Source of the DNA: JBCBSK01 sp965250105
GTDB taxonomy: Bacteria > Pseudomonadota > Alphaproteobacteria > Rhizobiales > Tepidamorphaceae
Length of the DNA stretch: 64,000 nucleotides
Assembly (NCBI GenBank): GCA_965250105.1
Contig: OZ252290.1
Span: 372,001 to 436,000 of the forward strand
Direction of reading: 5' to 3'
Made by a program: the position numbers and the translations under genes. The notes below the pieces were generated by a model. That model saw nothing but the letters and a program-made list of their open reading frames with translations. It was not told where the DNA came from and ran no database searches. The number at the start of each line of letters is the position of its first letter. Within the stretch, counting starts at the first letter, position 1. Positions 17,672 through 25,363 of this stretch are shown here, piece by piece.

Positions 17672-18541
17672 GTGTCCGACACCCCTTCCTACGATACCAC
17701 CTCTTCCGGCACCGCCTTTTCCGACACAGCGCGGATCTTCACCGTCACGACCCCGAACGCCACCATGCGCGTCGCGCAGGACGGCCAAGGTCCCGACATC
17801 GTCTGGATCCCCGGCGGCGACGCGCCGGCCGAATACTGGCTCGAACAATGGCAGCACTTCACCAGTGATTTTCGCTGCACGAGCTATGATCCGCGCGGCG
17901 TCGGCGAAACGGTCTCGGTGCCGCCGCCCTGGACCATCGACGATCTGGCGGATGATTGCGCGGCCCTGATCCGTGCTTGCTGCGACGCTCCCGTCGCGGT
18001 GATCGGGCTGTCCATGGGCGGGCTCATCACCCAGGCCCTGGCGATCCGCCATCCGGATCTCGTGCGGATCGCCATTCCGATGGGCACCGCCGCCTGGATC
18101 GGGGGCTTCACCCGCGACTGGATGCAGGCCGAGATCGATTTCCGCAAGGCGGGCCACAAGATGCCGGTCGATTTCGCGACCTGCCACTATGCCGCCTTCG
18201 CCTATCCGGCGCGGGCATTGGCCGATCCTGTCGTCTGGGACAAGGTGAAGACGGCCTATGGCCCGCGTTTCGGCGACCGTGATCCCGACGACCTGATCGC
18301 CCAGTGGCAGGCCTGCCTCGATTTCGACTGCCGCGCCGATCTCGGTCGCTGCCAGGTGCCGATCCATGCCATCGGCTTCACCGAAGACGTGCAGACACCG
18401 CCGTCCATGGTGCGCGAGGTCGCCGATCTGGCGGCCAACGGCACCTATCACGAGATCGACGGGCTCGGCCATGTCTCCTTCACGCGCCACGCCCCCGATG
18501 TCGTCGCGGCCCGGCTGCGCGAGATCCTGTCATCGCCATGA
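17672..18541 (+). CDS. Alpha/beta hydrolase fold protein
   Basis: A 289-residue single-domain alpha/beta hydrolase that starts at a GTG. The nucleophile elbow is GLSMGG (Ser114), the oxyanion region is near WIPGGDAP, and a DPRGVGET strand turn is visible. The acid is probably Asp in FTEDVQTP and the base His in GLGHVSF. It sits between the MttB-like and TetR genes. It may hydrolyse an ester or lactone of the methylated substrate, but the sequence does not show which. The 57-bp gap upstream has no strong ribosome binding site. It ends in an ATGA overlap with the regulator gene. Confidence 0.85.
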   Translation: MSDTPSYDTTSSGTAFSDTARIFTVTTPNATMRVAQDGQGPDIVWIPGGDAPAEYWLEQWQHFTSDFRCTSYDPRGVGETVSVPPPWTIDDLADDCAALIRACCDAPVAVIGLSMGGLITQALAIRHPDLVRIAIPMGTAAWIGGFTRDWMQAEIDFRKAGHKMPVDFATCHYAAFAYPARALADPVVWDKVKTAYGPRFGDRDPDDLIAQWQACLDFDCRADLGRCQVPIHAIGFTEDVQTPPSMVREVADLAANGTYHEIDGLGHVSFTRHAPDVVAARLREILSSP

Positions 18542-19185
18542 CCGGGCGCGGCGAACCGGACGCCCCGGCCGGCAATGCCAAGGTGACGCGGGAAGACTGG
18601 CTGAACGTCGCCATGGACGTCCTGATCAGCGACGGCGTCGGCGAGGTGAAGATCCTCGGCCTCGGCGAGAAGCTCGGCGTCTCGCGCTCATCCTTCTACT
18701 GGTATTTCAAGAGCCGCAAGGACCTGCTCGACGCGCTTCTGGCGATCTGGGAAAGCCAGAATACCGGCATCCTCGTCGACCACACGAAAATGCCGGCGGC
18801 GACGATCACCGAGGCCGTCTGCAACCTGTTCCGCTGCTTCCTCGATCCGTCGCTGTTCAACCACCGGCTCGATTTCGCGATCCGCGAATGGGCGCGCCGC
18901 GACGGTTCGGTCCGGCGCATCATCGACCGGACGGACACGACCCGCCATGCCGCGATCGCCGCCATGTTCGAGCGCCACGGCTATTCGACCTATGAAGCCG
19001 AGATCCGCGCCCGCATCCTCTATTTCATGCAGATCGGCTACTATGCGCTCGACCTGTCGGAACCGCTCGACGACCGGCTGGCGCGGATCGAGGGCTATCT
19101 CCTCGGCTTCACCGGCCGCGATCCGGCGGCGGAAGAAGTAGACGCCTTCATCGCCCATGCGCGGCGGGTAGCCGGCCCAAACTAA
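18538..19185 (+). CDS. TetR/AcrR-family transcriptional regulator
   Basis: A 215-residue one-component repressor-type regulator. The start at 18538 is set by ATGA overlap with the hydrolase gene. The N-terminal helix-turn-helix is LNVAMDVLISDGVGEVKILGLGEKLGVSRSSFYWYFKSRKD, with SRSSFYWYFKSRKDLLDALL the recognition helix and hinge typical of TetR. The C-terminal domain is an all-helical ligand pocket. As last gene of the operon it probably autoregulates through the palindrome at 13601-13620 and may also act at 3872-3887. The ligand is unknown. Confidence 0.9.
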   Translation: MTGRGEPDAPAGNAKVTREDWLNVAMDVLISDGVGEVKILGLGEKLGVSRSSFYWYFKSRKDLLDALLAIWESQNTGILVDHTKMPAATITEAVCNLFRCFLDPSLFNHRLDFAIREWARRDGSVRRIIDRTDTTRHAAIAAMFERHGYSTYEAEIRARILYFMQIGYYALDLSEPLDDRLARIEGYLLGFTGRDPAAEEVDAFIAHARRVAGPN

Positions 19186-19265
19186 CCTGCGCGCCCTAAT
19201 TAATCTTTCAAATCAGATAGATAAAAATACCTCCTCAAGTCCCGTGACCGCTTGGCTGGACGGCC

Positions 19266-20153
19266 TCACAACAGGCTGAGGCTGTTCCAGATACGCTCCA
19301 GGATGTCGGAGCGGGCATCGGCGCGGCGCACCGCGACGAGATCCATGTCGATCGCCGGCAGGCCGGTGCTCAGATCCGTCAGATTGCCGCCGGCGATATC
19401 GCCGGCGACCAGCGAGCGTGGCAGCCAGGCCACGCCGAGCCCGGCGAGCGCGAATTGCATCGCCGCCGGCGTCAGCGCCGTCTCGACCCGTGACACGAGC
19501 CGCACCCGGCGCGACAGGTCGGGCGCGATCTGCCGCCAGAACACATGGCCGAGAAAGACCTCGCGCGGATAGGCGACGATCGGCAGATCGCCGCGCCGCC
19601 ATTCGGCGTCGAGCCGGGCCATGGTCCGGGTCGAGAACACCGGTATCAGCCGGTCGCCGGCGAGCGTCACCCGGTCGACCGCGCCATGACTCAGCCCGAG
19701 CGGCTCGGCCGCGCTGTCATAGATCAGCGCCAGTTCGGCCTGGCCGATCAACAGCATGGCGAGGCATTCCTCGCGATTGGCCGACCGCATGCGGATCTTC
19801 AGATCGAGCGGTCGCAGCCGGTCCATCAGCGCCGGCGCGCGGGCGATCGAGATCGCATGCTGACAGGCGATCTCCAGCTTGTCGCGCCGGCCATGATCGC
19901 CGCGCCGCAGCGCCGATGTCAGCGATTGCAGCCCGTCCGACACCTCGCGGATCTGGTCGAGATGGGTGGTGACATGCGGCAACAGCCGCGCCGGTCGCTG
20001 GCTGCGGTCGAACAGCGGCGCGCCGAGATGCTCCTCGATATGACGCAGACGCCGCGAAAAGGCCGGCTGCGTGATGCCGCGCACCTTGGCGGCCGCCTGG
20101 AACGACCCGGTCTCGGCGACCGCCAGCAGATCGCGCAACCATTCCTGCCGCAT
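19266..20153 (-). CDS. LysR-family transcriptional regulator, divergent from the sulfonate-type operon
   Basis: A LysR regulator of about 295 residues. I prefer the ATG at 20153 (MRQEWLRDLLAVAETGSF), because the longer reading from 20186 would start inside the operator palindrome. The DNA-binding domain contains SFQAAAKVRGITQPAFSRRLRHIEEHLGAPLFDRS. The C-terminal effector domain has AELALIYDS and GLGVAWLPRSL. It is divergent from the cysteate lyase-like gene, and a 7-7-7 inverted repeat lies between them. The natural inducer would be expected to be the sulfonate substrate or an intermediate. Confidence 0.9.
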   Translation of the reverse strand: MRQEWLRDLLAVAETGSFQAAAKVRGITQPAFSRRLRHIEEHLGAPLFDRSQRPARLLPHVTTHLDQIREVSDGLQSLTSALRRGDHGRRDKLEIACQHAISIARAPALMDRLRPLDLKIRMRSANREECLAMLLIGQAELALIYDSAAEPLGLSHGAVDRVTLAGDRLIPVFSTRTMARLDAEWRRGDLPIVAYPREVFLGHVFWRQIAPDLSRRVRLVSRVETALTPAAMQFALAGLGVAWLPRSLVAGDIAGGNLTDLSTGLPAIDMDLVAVRRADARSDILERIWNSLSLL

Positions 20154-20184
20154 GATACTCTCGACACCCTGAACCGACATGATC

Positions 20185-20223
20185 AATATGCTTTATCGGC
20201 ATATTAGAGGACGCAATCGGCAT
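20185..20223 (+). promoter_or_regulatory. Candidate LysR recognition site and phased half-site
   Basis: AATATGC-TTTATCG-GCATATT (20185-20205) is a perfect 7-7-7 inverted repeat. TCGGCAT occurs within it at 20196-20202 and again at 20217-20223, 21 bp later, i.e. two helical turns. This matches the recognition-plus-activation site layout of LysR promoters. The element lies 57 bp upstream of the first gene of the operon. Confidence 0.6.
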
Positions 20224-20279
20224 TTGAAACCGCGCGCCGGGCTGCGGCAAAGTCATCCGTGAAATTTCGGAGGATCGAT

Positions 20280-21302
20280 ATGCATCTCGCGCGTTTTCCA
20301 AGGGTCCGGCTGGCGCATCTGCCGACACCGCTCGAACGTCTCGACCGGCTCACGGAAGCTCTCGGCGGCCCCGATATCTGGATCAAGCGCGACGACTGCA
20401 CGGGCCTGTCGACCGGCGGCAACAAGACGCGCAAGCTCGAATTCCTGATGGCCGAGGCGCTCGACCAGGGCGCCGACATCGTCGTCACCCAGGGCGCGAC
20501 GCAGTCGAACCACGCGCGACAGACGGCCGCCTTCGCCGCCCGGCTCGGCCTCGATTGCCATATCCTGCTCGAGGACCGAACCGGCTCGAAGGACCCCAAT
20601 TATAACCATAACGGCAATGTCTTCCTCGACCACCTACATGGCGCGACCACCGAACGCTGCGCCGGCGGGCTCGACATGGCGGCCGAACTCGAACGCGCGG
20701 TCCAGACGCTCCGCGCGCAAGGTCGCAAGCCCTATGCGATCCCCGGCGGCGGGTCGAACCCGACCGGCGCGCTCGGCTATGTCGGCGCCGCCCAGGAATT
20801 GATGCAGCAGGCCGATGAGCAGGGCCTCGTGATCGACCATCTGGTGCACGCCACCGGCAGCGCCGGCACCCAGGCCGGGCTGGTGGCCGGGCTGAAGGGC
20901 ATCAACGCCAAGGTGCCGGTTCTCGGCATCGGGGTGCGCGCGCCGAAACCCAAGCAGGAAGAGAACGTCTTCAAGCTCGCTTGCGCCACCGCCGACAAGC
21001 TCGGCCTGCCCGGCCTCGTCGAGCGCGAGGACATCGTCGCCGACACCTCTTATGTCGGCCCCGGCTACGGCCTGCCGACGCCGGACATGATCGCGGCGAT
21101 CGAGATGTTCGCCCGCCTCGAGGCCATCCTGCTCGACCCGGTCTATTCCGGCAAAGGCGCGGCCGGCCTGATCGACCTCGTCCGCAAGGGCCATTTCAAA
21201 GCCGGCGAAACGGTCGTCTTCCTGCATACCGGCGGATCGGTCGGCCTGTTCGGCTATACCAATATCTTTGACTTCGCGGAGAGCCCGGCCGAAGCCGCAT
21301 GA
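20280..21302 (+). CDS. cuyA: PLP-dependent L-cysteate sulfo-lyase / D-cysteine desulfhydrase family enzyme
   Basis: A 340-residue fold-type II PLP enzyme. I chose the ATG at 20280 because GGAGG lies 6 bp upstream. The N-terminal MHLARFPRVRLAHLPTPLE and KRDDCTGLSTGGNKTRKLEF match the D-cysteine desulfhydrase/ACC-deaminase/CuyA family; Lys49 in GGNKTRK is the expected PLP lysine. QSNHARQTA and FLHTGGSVGLFGY are also family motifs. CuyA converts L-cysteate to pyruvate, sulfite and ammonium; desulfhydrases convert D-cysteine to pyruvate, H2S and ammonium. I favour cysteate because the operon also encodes an HpsN-like sulfonate dehydrogenase. The start of the next gene overlaps by ATGA. Confidence 0.75.
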   Translation: MHLARFPRVRLAHLPTPLERLDRLTEALGGPDIWIKRDDCTGLSTGGNKTRKLEFLMAEALDQGADIVVTQGATQSNHARQTAAFAARLGLDCHILLEDRTGSKDPNYNHNGNVFLDHLHGATTERCAGGLDMAAELERAVQTLRAQGRKPYAIPGGGSNPTGALGYVGAAQELMQQADEQGLVIDHLVHATGSAGTQAGLVAGLKGINAKVPVLGIGVRAPKPKQEENVFKLACATADKLGLPGLVEREDIVADTSYVGPGYGLPTPDMIAAIEMFARLEAILLDPVYSGKGAAGLIDLVRKGHFKAGETVVFLHTGGSVGLFGYTNIFDFAESPAEAA

Positions 21303-22540
21303 CCGACCCGACATGTTCGGTGTTCGACGGGAGTTTCACCGAACAGGAGCCCATTCCCGAAGAGGCCATCGCCGCGGCCGTCGCGGCGATGCGTACAGGC
21401 CGTCTGCACCGCTATACGGTCGGCCCGGATGGCGGGCCGTCGGAAACCGCGCGGCTTGAACGCGATTTCTCCGATCTCATCGGGCAGGACTATTGCCTCG
21501 CCGTGGCGTCGGGCGGCTATGCGCTCCAGCTTGCCCTGCGCGCCTGGGGGGTCGGCGCGGGCGATCCTGTGCTGACCAATGCCTTCACGCTGTCGCCGGT
21601 GCCGGGCGCTATCGCCGCCGTCGGCGGCGTGCCGGTCCTGGTCGAGACGACCGAGGATCTCAAGATCGATCTCGACGATCTGGCCGCCAAGATCGCATCC
21701 AGCGGGGCGCGGCTGCTGCTGTTGTCGCATATGCGCGGCCATATCGTTGACATGGACGCGCTATCGGCGCTGCTCGACCGGCATGGCGTGGCGCTGATCG
21801 AGGACTGCGCCCATACAATGGGCGCCGACTGGAACGGCCGGCCGAGCGGCAGTTTCGGCGTCGCGGGGTGTTTCTCGACCCAGACCTACAAGCACATCAA
21901 TTCCGGCGAAGGCGGCCTTCTGACCACCGATGATGCCGGCCTGATGGCCCGCGCGACGGTGCTGTCGGGCTCCTACATGCTCTATGACCGACATGAGGCG
22001 GCACCGCCCATCGAGGCTTTCGCGGCGGCGCGGCGCGACTGCCCGAACATGAGCGGGCGGATGGATAATCTGCGCGCCGCCATCCTGCGCCCGCAACTGG
22101 CCCAGCTCGCGACCAATGCGGCGCGCTGGAACGCGCGCTATCATGTCGTCGCCGCCCGTCTGGCCGAGGTGCCGGGCCTGCGCCTGCCCCGGCGCGAGCC
22201 CCGCGAAGGTTTCGTCGCCAGTTCCATCCAGTTCTTCGCGGACAGCTTCACGCCGGCCGACTGCGCCGATTTCGTCGCCCGCTGCAAGGCGCGCGGGGTC
22301 GAGCTGAAATGGTTCGGCGCGCCGGAACCGGCCGGCTATACGAGCGCCCACGGCCATTGGGGCTATCTGCCGGCGCAGGACCTGCCCAGGACCGACCGCG
22401 TTCTGGCCACCTTGTTCGACATGCGGCTGCCGCTGACCTTTTCGGAACAGGACTACGCGACCATCGCCGACATCATCGCCGACTGCGCCGGCCGGATGCT
22501 CATGCCCGAAACGATCGCGGCCGAAGCGGGGGCCGCATGA
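21299..22540 (+). CDS. DegT/DnrJ/EryC1/StrS-family PLP aminotransferase
   Basis: A 413-residue fold-type I PLP enzyme. Features include CLAVASGGYALQLAL (phosphate-binding region), TNAFTLSPVPGAIAAVGGVPV, IEDCAHTMGA with the PLP-contacting Asp169, and TYKHINSGEGG with the probable Schiff-base Lys198. Relatives mostly transaminate nucleotide-sugars, but operon context here is catabolic. No sugar-nucleotide genes are nearby. It may transaminate a C3-sulfonate aldehyde or ketone (for example sulfopyruvate to cysteate), which is inference only. Both ends overlap neighbours by ATGA. Confidence 0.8.
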   Translation: MTDPTCSVFDGSFTEQEPIPEEAIAAAVAAMRTGRLHRYTVGPDGGPSETARLERDFSDLIGQDYCLAVASGGYALQLALRAWGVGAGDPVLTNAFTLSPVPGAIAAVGGVPVLVETTEDLKIDLDDLAAKIASSGARLLLLSHMRGHIVDMDALSALLDRHGVALIEDCAHTMGADWNGRPSGSFGVAGCFSTQTYKHINSGEGGLLTTDDAGLMARATVLSGSYMLYDRHEAAPPIEAFAAARRDCPNMSGRMDNLRAAILRPQLAQLATNAARWNARYHVVAARLAEVPGLRLPRREPREGFVASSIQFFADSFTPADCADFVARCKARGVELKWFGAPEPAGYTSAHGHWGYLPAQDLPRTDRVLATLFDMRLPLTFSEQDYATIADIIADCAGRMLMPETIAAEAGAA

Positions 22541-23316
22541 TGACGGCGAGCGTCGGCATTCTCGGCGGCATCGGCCCCCAGGCAACGGTCGATCTGATGC
22601 AGCGCGTCATCGACCTGACGCCGGCGCGCGACGATTGCGACCATATCCGGATGATCGTCGACAACGATCCCTCGGTGCCATCGCGCATCGCCGCGCTGAT
22701 CGAGAAGACGGGGCCGAGCCCCGCCCCACATCTTCAGCGCATGGCACGCGGCCTCATCGCACAGGGCGCCGATTTCCTCGCCATGCCCTGCAATACCGCG
22801 CATCATTATCTCGACGACATCCGCGCCGCCGCCGGTCCCGTGCCGATGCTCGACATGGTGGCGCTGACCGCCGACCGGCTCAAGGCGCTGCCCGAGGCGC
22901 CGCGCCGGATCGGGCTTCTGGCATCGACGGCGGTTCGGATCGTCGGCCTCTACGACCGGGCCTTCGAGGCGCGCGGCATGGCGTCCGTCTTCCCGCGCCG
23001 GCAGGACGCGGTGCTCGACGTCATCCGCCGGGTGAAGGCGGGAAAGATGGGAGCGGCGGAGAAGGCCGAGATTGGCTCGGCCATCGCCGATCTGCGCGAT
23101 CAGGGCGCCGATGCCATCGCCATCGCCTGCACCGAGATTTCGGCGCTAAATCCGGCACGCGATGATGATTTTTCGATCATCGACGCGCTCGACGTCCTCG
23201 CCGAAACCATCGTAATCTTCGCGAAACAGGAGAAGTCCTTCACCGGAAACACGACCGATAACGACAACAAATCGGCAAATCCATCCAGAAGCTTTCCACA
23301 GGGAGAACTAGCATGA
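22537..23316 (+). CDS. Aspartate/glutamate racemase family protein
   Basis: A 259-residue cofactor-independent racemase-type protein that starts at 22537 by ATGA overlap. It begins SVGILGGIGPQATVDL, and the two catalytic cysteines lie in MPCNTAHH (Cys85) and ACTEIS (Cys198), as in aspartate racemases. Cysteate is a sulfonate analogue of aspartate, so in this operon it could interconvert D- and L-cysteate before the lyase; that is inference. The last ~30 residues (EKSFTGNTTDNDNKSANPSR) are polar and unlike the family. They read through what looks like a former intergenic leader, and the stop overlaps the ATG of the next gene. Confidence 0.82.
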   Translation: MMTASVGILGGIGPQATVDLMQRVIDLTPARDDCDHIRMIVDNDPSVPSRIAALIEKTGPSPAPHLQRMARGLIAQGADFLAMPCNTAHHYLDDIRAAAGPVPMLDMVALTADRLKALPEAPRRIGLLASTAVRIVGLYDRAFEARGMASVFPRRQDAVLDVIRRVKAGKMGAAEKAEIGSAIADLRDQGADAIAIACTEISALNPARDDDFSIIDALDVLAETIVIFAKQEKSFTGNTTDNDNKSANPSRSFPQGELA

Positions 23317-24269
23317 AGAAGCGTATCGCATTACTTGCCGCCGCCACGATGCTGTCTGGCACCGCGACGTCGGCCGTTGCCGCCGATCTGGTGCTCGGCG
23401 TGCCCAACTGGCCGGCGGCCAGCGCCACGGCCAACATTCTGAAGATCGTCATCGAGGACAATTTCGGCCTCGACGTCGAGCTTCAGAACGGCACCAATCC
23501 GATCATCTTCGAGGCCATGGATCAGGGCTCGATGCATCTGCATCCGGAAGTCTGGATGCCGAACCAGCAGAACCTCCACGACAAATATGTCCAGGAGAAC
23601 GGCTCGGTGGTCATGAACGAGAACCCAGTCCAGGCGGTTCAGGGCATGTGCGTGCCGACCTATGTCATCGAGCGCTACGACATCCGCTCGATCGAGGATC
23701 TGACCGATCCGGACAAGATGGCGATCTTCGACAAGGACGGCAATGGCCGGCCGGAAGTCTGGATCGGCGCGCCGGGATGGGCCTCGACGGTCATCGAGCG
23801 CATCCGCGCCAAGTCCTATGGCTACGACCAGGTCTTCGATCTCGAGGAGTATGACGGCACCGTCGCCTGGGGCGCGCTCGGCACCGCGATCGAGAATGAC
23901 GAACCGTGGATGGGCTTCTGCTACAATCCGCACTTCATCTTCGAAGCCTATGACCTGACCTTCCTGGAAGAGCCGGAGCACGATCCGGACACCTGGACCA
24001 TCATCCAGCCGACCGACGACCCGGACTGGCTGGCCAAGTCGGAAGCATCGACGGCGTGGAAGGGCGCGACGCTGCATCTGCACTACGCGGCGAACATCCA
24101 GGAAAACTTCCCCGAGGTCGCGGCGATGCTCGACGCCTACTGGATGCCGCCCGCGGCCCTCAGCGAGATGGGCTACGCGCTGACGCTCGAGGACATGGAT
24201 CCGGCCGATTACGCCCGGCAGTGGATCGGTCAGAACGAAGATGTCGTGCTGCAGTGGCTGACGAACTGA
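23313..24269 (+). CDS. ABC transporter substrate-binding protein, glycine betaine/proline type (OpuAC family)
   Basis: A 318-residue periplasmic protein with a Sec signal peptide (residues 1-24, ending AVAA). The mature part has LVLGVPNWPAASATANILKIV and MDQGSMHLHPEVWMPNQ, typical of OpuAC/ProX-like proteins that bind zwitterionic solutes through aromatic cages. Many Trp and Tyr residues remain (W in VPNWP, VWMPNQ, GWAS, PWMGFCYNPHF). The operon encodes sulfonate-type enzymes rather than betaine demethylases, so the ligand may be an amino-sulfonate instead of betaine. It has GGGAG upstream and ATGA coupling to the racemase gene. Confidence 0.88.
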   Translation: MKKRIALLAAATMLSGTATSAVAADLVLGVPNWPAASATANILKIVIEDNFGLDVELQNGTNPIIFEAMDQGSMHLHPEVWMPNQQNLHDKYVQENGSVVMNENPVQAVQGMCVPTYVIERYDIRSIEDLTDPDKMAIFDKDGNGRPEVWIGAPGWASTVIERIRAKSYGYDQVFDLEEYDGTVAWGALGTAIENDEPWMGFCYNPHFIFEAYDLTFLEEPEHDPDTWTIIQPTDDPDWLAKSEASTAWKGATLHLHYAANIQENFPEVAAMLDAYWMPPAALSEMGYALTLEDMDPADYARQWIGQNEDVVLQWLTN

Positions 24270-25363
24270 GCGTCAAACGGCCGCCGGAAGCCTCCGGCGG
24301 CCGCCTGCCGCCCGAGCTCGCGGCCGCGCCCGAACCGGTCGTCGAGCTTTCCGGCGTCTGGAAGGTATTCGGCAAGAAGGCCGCCGAGACGATCGACGCG
24401 GTCGAGCATGAGGGCATCTCCAAGGCCGAGGCGCTGGAGCGCTTCGGCACCGTCATCGGCGTGCGCGATGCCTCCTTCTCCGTCGCGCGCGGCGAGATTT
24501 TCTGCATCATGGGACTGTCGGGCTCGGGCAAGTCGACGCTGGTGCGCCATGTCAACCGGCTGATCGAACCCTCCGCCGGCACGATCAAGGTCTTGGGCCA
24601 GGACGTCGGCGCGCTGAACGACAAGCAGCTGCGCGATATGCGGGCACGTCATATCGGCATGGTGTTCCAGCATATGGCGCTGATGCCGCACCGGTCGGTG
24701 CGCGACAATGTCGCCTATCCGCTCGAAGTGCGCGGCGTGCCCAAGTCGAAGCGCTGGGCGGTGTCTGACCATACGCTCGAACTGGTCAATCTCGACGGTT
24801 ATGAGGACCGGCTGCCCAAGGAATTGTCGGGCGGCATGCAGCAGCGCGTCGGCATTGCCCGCGCGCTGGCCTCCGATCCGGAAATCCTGCTGATGGACGA
24901 GCCGTTTTCCGCGCTCGACCCGCTGATCCGCCTGCAATTGCAGGATCAGTTCAAGGCGCTGGTGGACGAGCTCAAGAAGACGACGCTGTTCATCACCCAC
25001 GACCTCGACGAGGCGATCCGCATCGGCGACCGCATCGCGATCATGAAGGACGGGGTCATCGTGCAGATCGGCACGCCGGAAGAGATCGTTACCCAGCCGG
25101 CCGACGACTATGTGCGCGAATTCGTCCAGGGCATTTCCCGGCTCAAGCTGGTGCGGGCGCATACCATCATGGAGCCGCTGGCGAGCCAGGACATCAAGGC
25201 GCTGAACGGGGCGCCGCGCGCCGACGGCAATGCCGATCTCGACACGCTGATCGACCTGTCGGTGGGCGCGGACGCGCCGATCGTCATCACCGAGGCCGGC
25301 CAGGAGGTCGGCATCGTCAGCAAGGCGACGCTCCTGCGCGGCATCCAGGGAGGCAAGGCATGA
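24254..25363 (+). CDS. ABC transporter ATP-binding protein, glycine betaine/proline type (ProV/OpuAA-like)
   Basis: A 369-residue ATPase that probably starts at GTG 24254, overlapping the binding-protein gene by 16 bp. The N-terminal ~80 residues include GVWKVFGKKA and EGISKAEALERFG, typical of ProV. Walker A is GLSGSGKST (about 87-95), the Q-loop is VFQHMALMPHRSV, the signature is LSGGMQQR, and Walker B is LLMDEPFSALD. The C-terminus retains a CBS-like segment (APIVITEAGQEVGIVSK). CBS domains in OpuA sense ionic strength; here the region is short, so osmotic gating may be reduced. Coupled by ATGA to the permease gene. Confidence 0.9.
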   Translation: MADELSVKRPPEASGGRLPPELAAAPEPVVELSGVWKVFGKKAAETIDAVEHEGISKAEALERFGTVIGVRDASFSVARGEIFCIMGLSGSGKSTLVRHVNRLIEPSAGTIKVLGQDVGALNDKQLRDMRARHIGMVFQHMALMPHRSVRDNVAYPLEVRGVPKSKRWAVSDHTLELVNLDGYEDRLPKELSGGMQQRVGIARALASDPEILLMDEPFSALDPLIRLQLQDQFKALVDELKKTTLFITHDLDEAIRIGDRIAIMKDGVIVQIGTPEEIVTQPADDYVREFVQGISRLKLVRAHTIMEPLASQDIKALNGAPRADGNADLDTLIDLSVGADAPIVITEAGQEVGIVSKATLLRGIQGGKA

